Below, piece by piece: positions 25,089 to 35,206 of a DNA stretch of 64,000 nucleotides. The stretch is from Belliella baltica DSM 15883 (GTDB taxonomy: Bacteria > Bacteroidota > Bacteroidia > Cytophagales > Cyclobacteriaceae), in assembly GCF_000265405.1 (NCBI RefSeq), contig NC_018010.1, positions 3,555,501 through 3,619,500 on the forward strand, in the 5' to 3' direction. The notes beneath the pieces are model-generated. The model searched no databases. It had not been told where the DNA came from and saw nothing but the letters and a program-made list of their open reading frames with translations. The position numbers were made by a program, and so were the translations under genes. Every line of letters begins with the position of its first letter. The first letter of the stretch is position 1.

Positions 25089-25647
25089 ATTTGATACCTT
25101 TCTCTGGATATTTAGCTGTAACTGTTCTCCCAAATGCTTTCAATTCTTCGATTTGAGCATCCATATTTCCATCAGGTTGGAGGATGGTTCCTAGTCCAGC
25201 TTCTTTTTTCTTATAATCTAAATATCCAATAACTATTGGAACATCTGCACCAAGAGCAATATGATAAAATCCTGATTTCCATCTAGGCGCATAGCTTCTT
25301 GTTCCTTCAGGTGTAACCATGATTACGAGTTCATCGGTTTCTTTCAGGAGATTCACCATGAGTTCAGTGTAGGTTTGCTTTCTTTTTCCAGACACTCGCT
25401 TTCTATCAATTGCTATTCCTCCTAAGGATTTGATTAACCAGCCCAAAGGTCCTACCATGACTTCCTTTTTTATAGTAAACTTTACTGGAATATCCATCAA
25501 ATAGAATGCAGCTCTTGCATAAAGTAAGTCCCAATTGCTAGTGTGAGGTATAGCAATCAACACTGCCTTTTTGAGTTCTTTTGGCCAGACTGAAACAAAT
25601 TTCCATCCTGTCAACCAAAAAACAATTTTTGATAAGAATTTCATCAT
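25087..25647 (-). CDS. PlsC-like 1-acylglycerol-3-phosphate acyltransferase
   Basis: 186 aa. Motif I HTSNWD (H....D catalytic pair), motif II-like GGIAIDRK, motif III PEGTRSYAPRWKSGFYHIA. It acylates a lysophosphatidate-type acceptor at the inner membrane. The short form is typical of Bacteroidetes paralogues, so the acceptor could be a different lipid such as an ornithine lipid precursor. Third gene of an operon with an MBL hydrolase and a patatin; the gap to the patatin stop is 5 bases. Confidence 0.88.
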   Translation of the reverse strand: MMKFLSKIVFWLTGWKFVSVWPKELKKAVLIAIPHTSNWDLLYARAAFYLMDIPVKFTIKKEVMVGPLGWLIKSLGGIAIDRKRVSGKRKQTYTELMVNLLKETDELVIMVTPEGTRSYAPRWKSGFYHIALGADVPIVIGYLDYKKKEAGLGTILQPDGNMDAQIEELKAFGRTVTAKYPEKGIK

Positions 25648-25652
25648 ATCAC

Positions 25653-26447
25653 TTATAACTTGACCGTATTTTGTCCTAATTCCTTAAATTCTGGATGTGT
25701 ATTGATAAACTCAAGTGTAGCCTGATATCCTGCTTCGAAAATTTCATTCGCTTTTTTAATATCAAACACACCATACCTTGCTAATCCTTTTGGTTCAATA
25801 AAAAAATCACATTTACTTTTTCTACTATACACATTATAATTCATAGACATGATTACAGTGCGCTCGATCAAATTTTTTATATTCTTGATATTATGTTCTT
25901 CAGGAAGATGATTGCAATTCACTCCAATGACAACATCACAAATTCCTTCATGCGGTTCAACGGGTAAATTATTCAAAACACCACCATCAACATAGAAGTT
26001 GTCCCCAATTTCGATTGGGTCAAACATCCCAGGAATGCAAGAAGATGCCATGATTGGTTTGATTAAATTTCCTTCAGAAAAATACACCACTTTTCCTCTT
26101 TTGATATCAGTGGCAGCCACAACTAATGGAATCTTTAATGATGAAAAATCATTTTCTGGTAAATACTTCTCATAAAGCTGAAGTACACTATCCATTTTAA
26201 GAATACCAGTCCAGCTGATTGCTGGTCTCATAAATTTGAAATAGTTGGTCTTTACGATGATATCCATGATCTCCTCTGGGTCATATCCGCTGCAATACAT
26301 GGATCCAACAATAGCTCCTGCGCTTGTCCCACTCACTTGAGTTGGATAAATATTATTTTCATTGAGTGCTTTTAAAACACCCAAATGAGAGATTCCCCTA
26401 ACTCCTCCACCTGAAAAAGCTATCCCTATTTTTTTATCAGATTTCAT
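25653..26447 (-). CDS. Patatin-like phospholipase
   Basis: 264 aa from ATG 26447; a TTG at 26468 would add seven residues, but the domain begins right after the ATG. Oxyanion motif GGGVRG, nucleophile elbow GTSAG, and the catalytic Asp in DGGVLNN form the Ser-Asp dyad of RssA/patatin acyl hydrolases. No signal peptide, so cytoplasmic. The start overlaps the stop of the upstream MBL gene by 11 bases (ATGAAATCTGA), so translation is coupled. The operon context suggests lipid turnover. Confidence 0.92.
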   Translation of the reverse strand: MKSDKKIGIAFSGGGVRGISHLGVLKALNENNIYPTQVSGTSAGAIVGSMYCSGYDPEEIMDIIVKTNYFKFMRPAISWTGILKMDSVLQLYEKYLPENDFSSLKIPLVVAATDIKRGKVVYFSEGNLIKPIMASSCIPGMFDPIEIGDNFYVDGGVLNNLPVEPHEGICDVVIGVNCNHLPEEHNIKNIKNLIERTVIMSMNYNVYSRKSKCDFFIEPKGLARYGVFDIKKANEIFEAGYQATLEFINTHPEFKELGQNTVKL

Positions 26448-27282
26448 CCAATGAAAATGTTTGATCAAGACGTACGCCTTTGTCCGTCATTTTGACGGTA
26501 CAACATTCGTTTTCAGAATCATGTTCCAAAAAGATGATATACTCATTTTCGGCCGCTTCTTCCAAAAACTTCTTTTTTTCTGTCAATGTAATCAAGGGTC
26601 TTGTATCATATCCCATCACATATGGTAAAGGAATATGTCCAACTGAAGGCAAAAGGTCTGCTGCAAAAACAATTGTTTTACCTTTATAATTGATTTTAGG
26701 AATCATCTGCTTGTCTGTATGCCCATCAGCTGTGAAAAATTCAAACCCATCAAAAAGTTTTCCTTCATTTAAGTCCAAAAACTGTAACTGACCACTATCT
26801 TGCATAGGAAGGATATTTTCTTTCAGGAAAGACGCTTTCTCTCTTGCGTTTGGAACTGTGGCCCATTGCCAATGCTCAGCATTTGTCCAATATTTCGCAT
26901 TTTCAAAGACCATTTGGTATTTGTTCTTGTCATCATTTTTGTAAGCAACTCCTCCACCACAGTGATCAAAATGAAGGTGTGTCAAAAAATTATCTGTGAT
27001 ATCCTTAAAGTCAAGCCCAATTTTATTTAGAGATGATTTCAGCGAATCATTTCCATGCAGGTAATAGTGAGAGAAAAACTTAGCATCTTGCTTGTCCCCT
27101 ATTCCGTTGTCAATCAAAACTAATCTACTATTATCTTCCACCAATAAGCATCTCATCGCCCAAGTACAAAGATTATTTTCGTCAGCCGGATTGGTTCTTG
27201 ACCAAAGAGATTTCGGTACTACTCCAAACATCGCCCCCCCATCAAGTTTAAAAAACCCAGTATTGACAACATGTAAGTTCAT
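26437..27282 (-). CDS. Metallo-beta-lactamase-fold hydrolase
   Basis: 281 aa. Metal motif THLHFDHCGGG (H.H.DH), downstream ligands in ADGHTDKQ and FLEHDSE. The form GDKQDAKFFSHYY near the N-terminus resembles lactonase-like (AHL-lactonase family) or esterase members, but the substrate is not evident. Cytoplasmic. First gene of the MBL-patatin-acyltransferase operon. Confidence 0.88.
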   Translation of the reverse strand: MNLHVVNTGFFKLDGGAMFGVVPKSLWSRTNPADENNLCTWAMRCLLVEDNSRLVLIDNGIGDKQDAKFFSHYYLHGNDSLKSSLNKIGLDFKDITDNFLTHLHFDHCGGGVAYKNDDKNKYQMVFENAKYWTNAEHWQWATVPNAREKASFLKENILPMQDSGQLQFLDLNEGKLFDGFEFFTADGHTDKQMIPKINYKGKTIVFAADLLPSVGHIPLPYVMGYDTRPLITLTEKKKFLEEAAENEYIIFLEHDSENECCTVKMTDKGVRLDQTFSLDEI

Positions 27283-27314
27283 AATTTTCTTTTTTTAATA
27301 AGAGAAAACAAAAA

Positions 27315-27372
27315 ATCCTATAATTTGAAATATCATAACTTAAAACCGTTTTAATATTTCAAATCATAGGAT
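27315..27372 (-). terminator. Long hairpin terminator of accA
   Basis: 19-base arms, 27315-27333 (begins ATCCTATAATTTG) and 27354-27372 (ends CATAGGAT), with one mismatch and a 20-base loop. On the minus strand the hairpin follows the accA stop and is followed by a T-rich run. The loop is unusually long. Confidence 0.75.
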
Positions 27373-27386
27373 CTGCAATTTTTTGA

Positions 27387-28334
27387 TTATTCTACGACTA
27401 CACCCATAGAGCAGAATTTATCTATTCTTTGATCAATTCTTTTTTCCGGTTTGATTTTATCAAGTTCTTTTAAAGCATCTAAAATTGCAGCCTTAATTGT
27501 CTTTGACATTTTTCTCATATCTTTATGAGCACCACCAAGCGGTTCTTCAATAATCCCATCTATCAAGCCATTGGCTTTCATATCAATAGCAGTTAGTTTC
27601 AGCGCTTCGGCTGCCTGCTCTTTATAATCCCAACTTCTCCATAGTATAGACGAGCAAGATTCAGGTGAAATTACAGAATACCAAGTATTTTCTAACATCA
27701 TTACTCGATCTCCTATTGCTATTCCTAATGCTCCTCCTGATGCCCCTTCACCAATGATAATGCAAATCACTGGTACTTTTAGCATAAACATTTCTTTGAG
27801 GTTTCTGGCTATTGCCTCTCCTTGACCTCGCTCTTCAGCTTCTAAACCTGGAAAAGCACCCGGAGTATCTATTAAAGTTACTATTGGCTTTCCGAATTTT
27901 TCAGCCATTTTCATGAGTCGGAGTGCTTTTCTGTAACCTTCGGGATTTGCCATTCCAAAATTTCGTTCTTGGCGTTGTTTGGTATTCCTCCCTTTCTGCT
28001 GTCCTATAAACATTACCGATCTGCCATCAATATCTCCAAGACCACCAATCATAGCCTTATCATCTTTTACTGAGCGATCACCATGCAACTCTATAAAATC
28101 GTTGGTCATTTCGTAAATATAATCCAACGCATAAGGTCGATCTGCATGTCTAGAAAGCTGAACCCTCTGCCATCTAGTCAAATTTTGGAATGTCTCCTTT
28201 TTCAAAGTTTGTATCTTTTCTTCCAAAGACTGAATATCTGAGGTTAAATCAATATTTCTCCCCTTAGCCAAGTCTTTCATTTCTTGTAACTTAAGCTCCA
28301 AATCAGCAATTGGTTTTTCGAATTCTAATACCAT
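27387..28334 (-). CDS. accA: Acetyl-CoA carboxylase carboxyltransferase alpha subunit
   Basis: 315 aa from ATG 28334; an upstream TTG at 28358 would add eight residues that are not conserved in the family. It transfers the carboxyl group from biotin to acetyl-CoA, the first step of fatty-acid synthesis, together with AccD (not in this window). Landmarks: helical N-terminus ([15 protein letters not shown]), [45 protein letters not shown] and [20 protein letters not shown]. Normal length. Confidence 0.96.
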   Translation of the reverse strand: MVLEFEKPIADLELKLQEMKDLAKGRNIDLTSDIQSLEEKIQTLKKETFQNLTRWQRVQLSRHADRPYALDYIYEMTNDFIELHGDRSVKDDKAMIGGLGDIDGRSVMFIGQQKGRNTKQRQERNFGMANPEGYRKALRLMKMAEKFGKPIVTLIDTPGAFPGLEAEERGQGEAIARNLKEMFMLKVPVICIIIGEGASGGALGIAIGDRVMMLENTWYSVISPESCSSILWRSWDYKEQAAEALKLTAIDMKANGLIDGIIEEPLGGAHKDMRKMSKTIKAAILDALKELDKIKPEKRIDQRIDKFCSMGVVVE

Positions 28335-28608
28335 AGTAAGCGTTTTTGACTTAGGCAAAGATAAAAATATATTCTCTAATAGAAACTTTTTTTCTGAGGG
28401 TGGAATTTAAAAGTCTATCTTGATATAGGATGTTTAACTATAAGAAAATTCGAAAAACCGAAATGAAAGTAATCAATTTAGCGATGTCAAAATTATCTAT
28501 TTGAAAATTAGAAGGATATCGATAGAAGTAAGTTTTTTTTTATTTGAATATTTGCAATGCACCTTCAAAACATTACCTTTGCATCACTTCAAACGAGAAG
28601 GAGAAAAA

Positions 28609-28682
28609 GGAGTGGTAGTTCAGCTGGTTAGAATGCCTGCCTGTCACGCAGGAGGTCGCGGGTTCGAGTCCCGTCCATTCCG
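28609..28682 (+). tRNA. tRNA-Asp (anticodon GUC), copy 1
   Basis: Acceptor GGAGTGG / CCATTCC, anticodon arm CCTGC-CTGTCAC-GCAGG with anticodon GTC, T arm GCGGG-TTCGAGT-CCCGT, discriminator G, no encoded CCA. Confidence 0.96.
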
Positions 28683-28741
28683 CATAAACTTAACTTGTTT
28701 AGTGTTTCAAGTAAAGTTCTTAATTTAAAAAGCACAACAAT

Positions 28742-28815
28742 GGAGTGGTAGTTCAGCTGGTTAGAATGCCTGCCTGTCACGCAGGAGGTCGCGGGTTCGA
28801 GTCCCGTCCATTCCG
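28742..28815 (+). tRNA. tRNA-Asp (anticodon GUC), copy 2
   Basis: Identical to copy 1 over all 74 bases, 59 bases downstream, so a tandem duplication with an unrelated spacer. Likely one transcript, ending at the terminator beginning at 28817. Confidence 0.96.
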
Positions 28816-28816
28816 C

Positions 28817-28842
28817 AAAGTCTCAAAGAAATTTGAGACTTT
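28817..28842 (+). terminator. Terminator of the tRNA-Asp pair
   Basis: AAAGTCTCAAA / TTTGAGACTTT, perfect 11-bp stem, 4-base loop, then a T run. Confidence 0.88.
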
Positions 28843-28943
28843 TTTTATGTCTAATTTTTTAAAAACAAAAATAGCCCTTCTAATACAAAGGGCTATTTTA
28901 AATTTACAATCTTTCAGTTGTCGTAAAGTTAATTTTTGACAAT

Positions 28944-29960
28944 TTATATTCCTGAAAGCTTTTTCTGCCAGTTCCAAGAATCTCTCAGACTGTCTTCAAG
29001 TGTATATTTAGCAGTCCAACCCAAGAGATTATTTACTTTATCTGTATTTGCCCATACTTTTTCAATATCCCCTGGTCTTCTTGGACCAATTTCATAATTC
29101 AATTTTTGATTTGATACCTTTTCAAATGCTTGAACAACCTCCAATACTGTATTACCATTACCAGTTCCTACATTGAAAATATCTATAAAATTATCTTCTT
29201 GCTTTTCTAAATATTCCAATGCCTTGACATGAGCGTCAGCAAGATCTAATACATGTATATAATCACGTACACATGTTCCATCTTTTGTATTATAGTCATT
29301 TCCAAATACAGTGATTTTCTCCCTAATTCCTGCAGCAGTCTGTGTTACAAATGGGATTAGGTTAGCAGGCACACCAAGTGGCAACTCTCCTATCTCGGCA
29401 CTTGGATGTGCTCCTATTGGATTGAAATACCTTAATCCTATTGCTTTTGTATTTGGCTTGCTTTTGATATGATCATGCAAAATATCTTCACAAATCTTCT
29501 TTGTATTTCCATAAGGACTTTCAGCTTCCTTTCTAGGAGTAGACTCTAAAACTGGAAGATGATCAGGTTGACCATAAACTGTGCAAGAGGAAGAAAAAAC
29601 AATGTTTTTAACCCCATATTTTTTCATAACCTCTAATATTACCAATAGAGAATTAATATTATTGGAATAATATTTTAAAGGTATTTGAGTACTCTCCCCT
29701 ACTGCTTTACTAGCTGCAAAATGAATAATTCCAGAAATTTCGTTTTCCTTAAAAATCTTATCTACTAAAGCTTTGTTATTACAATCCCCTTCATAGGACT
29801 TCACATCTTTAGAAAGAATCTTCTTTAATCCCTTCAAAACTCCTTTTTCGGAATTTGAAAAGTCATCCAAGATAATTGGATTATAACCTGATTCAACTAA
29901 GGCAACAGCAGTGTGGGAACCGATATAACCTGCTCCTCCCGTAATCAAAATATTCTTCAT
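28944..29960 (-). CDS. galE: UDP-glucose 4-epimerase
   Basis: 338 aa from ATG 29960 (a TTG three codons upstream is less likely). Interconverts UDP-glucose and UDP-galactose in the cytoplasm. NAD-binding GGAGYIGS (about 7-14), catalytic SSSCTVYG (Ser/Thr region) and YGNTKK (Tyr...Lys), substrate-binding RYFNPIGAHPS, and the extended-SDR ending. Supplies galactose units for surface polysaccharides. Single gene between the tRNA-Asp pair and a broken surface-protein gene. Confidence 0.96.
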   Translation of the reverse strand: MKNILITGGAGYIGSHTAVALVESGYNPIILDDFSNSEKGVLKGLKKILSKDVKSYEGDCNNKALVDKIFKENEISGIIHFAASKAVGESTQIPLKYYSNNINSLLVILEVMKKYGVKNIVFSSSCTVYGQPDHLPVLESTPRKEAESPYGNTKKICEDILHDHIKSKPNTKAIGLRYFNPIGAHPSAEIGELPLGVPANLIPFVTQTAAGIREKITVFGNDYNTKDGTCVRDYIHVLDLADAHVKALEYLEKQEDNFIDIFNVGTGNGNTVLEVVQAFEKVSNQKLNYEIGPRRPGDIEKVWANTDKVNNLLGWTAKYTLEDSLRDSWNWQKKLSGI

Positions 29961-30023
29961 TTGTTTCAATAGGTTTAATTAAATACAAGTATAAGCAGAT
30001 CTCGTCAAGGAATAAAGATAAAT

Positions 30024-31987
30024 CTATTTTACCAAAACAAACCCTCCTTTGATCTGATCACTTTTTGGTATTCCATTGAGTAAATATTCATAGCTGAAAA
30101 CGTAAGTGTAATTGCCAGCTGGAGCATCTTCGTTATTGACTTTCCCATCCCATCCAGTATTTCCAAAATAAATTAATTCTCCCCAAAGATTATACACCAT
30201 AAGTTCATAAATCAAAGTACAATTTGCAACCGCTTCAAAGAGACCTTCTCGAGGATCAAAACCTGTAGGCATTCTTGCAATTGGGTCAGCTTCAACCATC
30301 TCTCCAGTACCGAAGCTTACACATCCTCTACTATCGACTACTGTTACTTCATGTATTCCTCTTGGCACTCCCTGAAGCAAAAACTGGGTAGAGTTATCAA
30401 AATCCCATAGATAAGTAAAAGGACCATCTCCCCCTTTTGGTTCTGCAAGAAGGTCCCCATTTGCTTCTCCAGGGCAAGCAAATTTTTCAATTCTCACATC
30501 TACTTCCAGTGGCAAGGGTGAGTCGATCATAAAATTGATGGGTAAAACACAGCCATTAGCATCAGTTATCTCAAGTTCATATAGTCGGCCTTCCAAATCA
30601 AACAGATTGATTTGATTTCCATTGATTTGATTTGTTGGGAGATTGATGGAGTAAGGAGCTGTTCCACCAGTTAGCTCAATGAAAGCTTCTCCATCAGCCC
30701 TACCAAAACAAGATGTCGCTATGGTATTTATAGCTTCTACTTCTAGCAACGGAGGCTCCACAATATTGATATTTTCCAAAACAATTTCACATCCAAACGT
30801 GTGTTCTGTACCGAAACTGTCGCCGTGATGATGTTGACATAATGGAAACTAATTGAAGGCAATTGTAATGCATTGAAAGTAATTTGACTGAGAAGCTGTT
30901 GATTTGGACTATATGTGATCATAAATGGATCACCTATGTTGCTTCCCGGCCCCGGTAGATTACAGTCCATGCTTTTCGCAAATCCAGTAACAGAAATTGG
31001 CTTATCACTTGATATTGAAACTGCTTCCGTACTTGAAAAATCTCTAGACAGAAATGCTCCAGACCCTATAGTGCCAACGCTAGTTCCATTGATGAATATT
31101 TCGCTATCATCTTCTGAAGCTAATATTTTCACTAATTCTCCCGAATTCCTACCAGCCAAGGGAACATGCAAAAAATCATTCCCCCAAGTGTTTACAGGAT
31201 AGGCTTGTTGAAATAGATGATCATTGGCTTGACCACAATTACCAACACCTGTCCATTTATTCCCTCCAAAAACAGCTATATTTTTACAGTTTTGAGCATC
31301 AGCTCCAATCACCCGAACTCTTGATCCAGTCAAATCCCCTCTTGCTTTTAACTGATAAGATTGACCTGTATTTAAATTTATTGAATAAGGAACACCTGTA
31401 GTTTGGCCAGATATTGTATTTACTTTTGGAGTAATTTCTATTTCTGTATTATCCTCTACTGCTACTACTAGAAGCGTACTTTCATTATTGGAGTTTGGAT
31501 CAAAATTCACTTGTGCCGTTACTTCCTCAAAATGCGAAGTGATATAATGATCTTTACCTAAAGTAGTGGTAGGAAGAACTACTGTCCCATCAGCACTTCT
31601 AAATCTTTCATTAAATGCATAGACAGAAATATTGCCTGAGGAAAGTATATAGACTCCTTTATTTTCAACAATGCCAGAAGTTCTATGAAGTATATCAAAA
31701 TTCTCAATTCTCTGTACAAATTGTTGACCTGCTTGAAGGTTGAAAATCTGAGTACTTCCGGGATACTCAATAATTCCCTCCGCTGCTTCACTTGCGGTTA
31801 TTACTATAATTCCAATATCAGGTGCTCCGTCAGAATTCGGGCTAGGCGGAACTCTATTATTCTCCATAAAACCTACCCAAAACTCTTTTCCTACAGTGGT
31901 TACTTGAGCCGAAATATTATTTAAAATTGCAAAGGAAAGAAATAGGGAGATCGTTAAAATTAATCCTTTAGAATAAAGGTGCTTCAT
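30024..31987 (-). pseudogene. Broken surface protein: IgGFc-binding-like N-terminus plus T9SS type B C-terminus
   Basis: The first part (31987-30743) starts with a signal peptide and an IgGFc-binding-type domain (GKEFWVGFMEN, FGGNKWTGVGNC, MITYSPNQQLLSQITFNALQL). After about NTRLDV, near 30790, that frame becomes nonsense and stops. The second part (open to 30024, usable start only TTG 30779) lies in another frame with SprB-like repeats (AINTIATSCFGRADGEAFIELTGG... repeated as CPGEANGDL), and a type B sorting domain (LMVYNLWGELIYFG, PAGNYTYVF). Intact relatives usually have more sequence between the two domains, so an internal deletion with a frameshift is likely. A cell-surface adhesin-like role is expected for the ancestor. 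Confidence 0.72.
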
Positions 31988-32125
31988 TGAATTGTAATTA
32001 ATTAGAAATCAGCATTCAATATAAAGCTATTCTAAAAAAAATTATTCAATATGACTTTTTATTTCTAAAAAAATAGAATTTACTTCTGGACAAAAGTTTA
32101 CTTTCAAGGTTTTGGGATTTTTTGT

Positions 32126-32133
32126 TAAATTTG
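32126..32133 (+). promoter_or_regulatory. -7 promoter box for the merR-dprA pair
   Basis: TAAATTTG fits TAnnTTTG and lies 29 bases before the GTG start at 32162. Confidence 0.4.
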
Positions 32134-32161
32134 ATTTAGTATTCTTAAAATTATTATTGTC

Positions 32162-32512
32162 GTGCCATACAAAGAACGTGAAATAGAGAAAAAATACTTT
32201 TCAATTGGTGAAGTTGCAACTATGTTTAAGGTAGCTCCCTCTTTGATTCGATATTGGGAAGGGGAATTTGATATCATAAATCCAAAAAAAGATAAGAAAG
32301 GTAATAGAAGATTCACGAAGGAAGATATTGAGAAAATTCGATATATCTATCAATTGGTTAAGGTGAAAGGCTTCACACTTCAAGGAGCACAAGAAGTAAT
32401 TAAGAAGGAACAAAATCATGTTTTTGACAAAGTGGCGACAATCAACAAACTCCATCAAATTAAAAAATTTTTAGCAGAAATAAGGGAAAATATTCATGTC
32501 AAATCTGAATGA
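32162..32512 (+). CDS. MerR-family transcriptional regulator
   Basis: 116 aa, GTG start (no in-frame ATG before the domain). N-terminal winged helix YFSIGEVATMFKVAPSLIRY (about 12-31), then W.GEFDIINPKKDKKGNRRFTKEDIEKI and a short coiled-coil helix. No effector domain, so the signal is unclear. This type (MerR just before dprA) recurs in Bacteroidetes. Its last 17 bases overlap dprA. Confidence 0.9.
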   Translation: MPYKEREIEKKYFSIGEVATMFKVAPSLIRYWEGEFDIINPKKDKKGNRRFTKEDIEKIRYIYQLVKVKGFTLQGAQEVIKKEQNHVFDKVATINKLHQIKKFLAEIRENIHVKSE

Positions 32513-33614
32513 AACTATACATCATGAATTAGCATTGAGCTTGGTTCCAAAGATTGGACCTGCCATTTTTAGAGGTATCCTTGCATACGCTGGCGATGCC
32601 AAAAATTTCCTTAAAATCCCTAAAGGTAAAGCTGAGAAAATCCCTCGAATCAGCAAACAAATCATTTCAATTAGAAATGAATTTGAGTCCAAATTAAAAA
32701 TAGCAGATGATATCATCAATGACTGCTTGAAAAAGGGGATTCAAGTGGCTACTTTTTCTAGTGAATCTTTTCCTGAGAGGCTAAAAAACATAGAAGATTT
32801 CCCTCTTGTACTTTTTGTAAAGGGAAATGCTGATCTCAATCCATCCCGAGCAATTGGAATCGTAGGTACTAGAAACTGCACAGAATATGGAAGAAGTGTC
32901 ACTAGAAAAGTTATCGAAGACCTTATACCCTACAAACCCACTATCATCAGTGGCCTAGCATACGGAATTGATATAGAAGCCCATCGAGCAGCTCTCCAAT
33001 TTGATCTACCAACCATCGGAGTTTTGGGTTCTTCGGTAGATTCAGTTTACCCTTCAGTTCATAAAAATACTGCAAAAGAAATGCTTGAAAATGGAGGATT
33101 GATTAGCGAATACCTTCCAGGTTCTCAAATGCATCCAAGCAACTTCCCTCAAAGAAATCGAATTATAGCGGGACTTTCTGATGCCTTAGTTGTGGTAGAA
33201 GCTGCCATCAAAGGTGGTGCTTTAATTACAGCAGAAATTGCTTATGGTTATAATAAAGAAGTATTTGCTATTCCAGGCAACTTGCAATCTCCCTTAAGTG
33301 AGGGTTGTAATAATTTGATTAGTAAAATGAAAGCTTCTATTTACACAGGAGTAAAAAACATTGAAGAAGCTCTTTCTTGGTCCAAGGAAAACCCACAAGA
33401 GAGTAAATTCACAAAAGAAAAAAGCTGGATAAACTTTCCGAAGGAAGAACAGGATATTCTGAAATTGATTAAAGACAAGGGCGAAATTGAAATTGATCAA
33501 CTGGCAATGCTCACCAATCTTTCAAATACATCACTTTCTTCAAAGCTTCTCAATCTAGAATTTGAAGGTTTGATTAAGTCCAAGCCTGGCAAACGATATG
33601 CTTTGGTATTTTAA
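32496..33614 (+). CDS. dprA: DNA processing protein A, competence/recombination mediator
   Basis: 372 aa. Binds incoming single-stranded DNA and loads RecA during natural transformation. N-terminal HhH-like region, Rossmann core IGIVGTRNCTEYGRS, ISGLAYGIDIEAH, GVLGSSVDSVYPS, QRNRIIAGLSDALVVVEA, KGGALITAEIAY and IPGNL, and a C-terminal winged helix (about 300-370). Full length. Overlaps the MerR gene, so probably co-transcribed. No other competence genes are nearby. Confidence 0.95.
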   Translation: MSNLNETIHHELALSLVPKIGPAIFRGILAYAGDAKNFLKIPKGKAEKIPRISKQIISIRNEFESKLKIADDIINDCLKKGIQVATFSSESFPERLKNIEDFPLVLFVKGNADLNPSRAIGIVGTRNCTEYGRSVTRKVIEDLIPYKPTIISGLAYGIDIEAHRAALQFDLPTIGVLGSSVDSVYPSVHKNTAKEMLENGGLISEYLPGSQMHPSNFPQRNRIIAGLSDALVVVEAAIKGGALITAEIAYGYNKEVFAIPGNLQSPLSEGCNNLISKMKASIYTGVKNIEEALSWSKENPQESKFTKEKSWINFPKEEQDILKLIKDKGEIEIDQLAMLTNLSNTSLSSKLLNLEFEGLIKSKPGKRYALVF

Positions 33615-33625
33615 TCTTTTTTAAA

Positions 33626-33663
33626 AAAAACAGCTCTTGATCAATAAATCAAGAGCTGTTTTT
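33626..33663. terminator. Bidirectional terminator between dprA and ffh
   Basis: Perfect 16-bp stem: AAAAACAGCTCTTGAT / ATCAAGAGCTGTTTTT, 6-base loop. Convergent genes end on both sides. Confidence 0.9.
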
Positions 33664-33687
33664 ATTGTGAATATATAATTCAAGGGA

Positions 33688-35025
33688 TTACCTTCTACCC
33701 ATATTAGGCATGATATTGCCAAGAGCTTTTTGAGCTCCTCCCATTTTATTCATTTGCTTCATTAACTTTCTCATATCTCCAAATTGCTTCATCAGGTTGT
33801 TGACCTCAGTGATAGTTCTTCCGCTACCTGTTGCGATTCTTTTTCTTCTGCTACCATCGATGACATCTGGATTCTCACGTTCCAATGGCGTCATGCTTCT
33901 GATAATGGCTTCAATAGGTCTGAATGAATCATCATCAATATCCAATCCTTTCATAGCTTTGCCCATTCCCGGAATCATGCCCATCAGGTCTTTGATATTA
34001 CCCATCTTTTTGATTTGTTCCAATTGAGAAAGGAAATCATCAAAATTGAATTGGTTCTTCCTGATTTTAGCGTTGATTCTCTTGGCTTCATCTTCGTCGA
34101 AAGTTTGCTGTGCTCTTTCTACCAAAGAGATCACATCACCCATTCCAAGTATTCTTTGTGCCATTCTATCTGGATGGAAGACATCCAGATTTTCCATTTT
34201 TTCACCCGTGGAGATGAATTTGATTGGCTTGTTGACTACGTGCCTGATCGAAATGGCTGCACCACCTCTGGTATCACCATCGAGTTTGGTCAATACAACA
34301 CCATCAAAATTCAATCGCTCGTCAAAAGTCTTAGCTGTGTTGACTGCATCCTGACCCGTCATCGCATCCACGACAAACAAAGTCTCTGATGGATTCAAAG
34401 CTTTTTTCAAAGCTTCGATTTCTTTCATCATTTGTTCATCAACAGCGAGACGACCTGCAGTATCGACGATTACCGTCTTTTTGCCAGTTTTCTTTGCATA
34501 AGCAATTGCATTGTTCGCAATTTCTAAGGCATTCTTATTTTCAGGTTCAGAATAAACTTCAACGCCAATTTGCTCACCCAATACTTTCAACTGATCAATC
34601 GCAGCAGGCCTATAGATATCACAAGCCACCAAAAGCACTTGTCTTCCTTGTTTTTTAAGATAACTGGCGAATTTACCAGAAAAAGTAGTCTTACCAGAAC
34701 CCTGAAGACCTGAGATCAACACCACAGCTGGATCACCTTTGATATTGACGTCCACCTTGGTTTCACCCATCAATTTTGTCAATTCTTCTTGTGTGATTTT
34801 GATCAACAATTGACCTGGAGAAACTGCAATAAGTACATCTCTACCTAAAGCCTCTTCTTTGATTGTGTCAGTTACTTCCTTGGCTACTTTATAGTTAACG
34901 TCAGCATCGATCAAGGCTCTTCTAATTTCCTTTACCGTAGTAGCTACGTTGATTTCAGTGATTTTACCAGTCCCTTTGAGGGTCTTAAAAGCTTTATCTA
35001 ATTTTAAATTCAGATTATCAAACAT
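33688..35025 (-). CDS. ffh: Signal recognition particle protein (SRP54)
   Basis: 445 aa. GTPase that delivers ribosome-nascent chains to the membrane with SRP RNA and FtsY. N domain (1-90), G domain with P-loop GLQGSGKTT (106-114), DTAGR, TKLDGDTRGG, and the Met-rich M domain (MGMIPGMGKAMKG... MRKLMKQMNKMGGAQ) ending in the basic NMGRR. Single gene, full length. The SRP RNA gene is not in this window as far as I can see. Confidence 0.97.
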   Translation of the reverse strand: MFDNLNLKLDKAFKTLKGTGKITEINVATTVKEIRRALIDADVNYKVAKEVTDTIKEEALGRDVLIAVSPGQLLIKITQEELTKLMGETKVDVNIKGDPAVVLISGLQGSGKTTFSGKFASYLKKQGRQVLLVACDIYRPAAIDQLKVLGEQIGVEVYSEPENKNALEIANNAIAYAKKTGKKTVIVDTAGRLAVDEQMMKEIEALKKALNPSETLFVVDAMTGQDAVNTAKTFDERLNFDGVVLTKLDGDTRGGAAISIRHVVNKPIKFISTGEKMENLDVFHPDRMAQRILGMGDVISLVERAQQTFDEDEAKRINAKIRKNQFNFDDFLSQLEQIKKMGNIKDLMGMIPGMGKAMKGLDIDDDSFRPIEAIIRSMTPLERENPDVIDGSRRKRIATGSGRTITEVNNLMKQFGDMRKLMKQMNKMGGAQKALGNIMPNMGRR

Positions 35026-35206
35026 GCCTTTTTTATTCTATTTGATGCAAAAATAGAAATTTATTTGGGAAAAGGGATTGCTTATTGCAAAGGTTTTGAC
35101 TTCTCTTGATTTTACTTTGAGGAAAGTTAATTCTGTTCATTTCCCTCCACATTCTTTTTATTTTTTTAATTTGCGAACATTCTTAAAAAATGAAATCCGA
35201 AATCAA

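Noticed and set aside
28501..28939. Short open frames across the tRNA-Asp pair
   Set aside because: They are translations of the duplicated tRNA genes, not proteins.
35078..35206. N-terminal extension of the YfhO-like gene from TTG
   Set aside because: Non-conserved-looking sequence before a good ATG directly followed by the first membrane helix.
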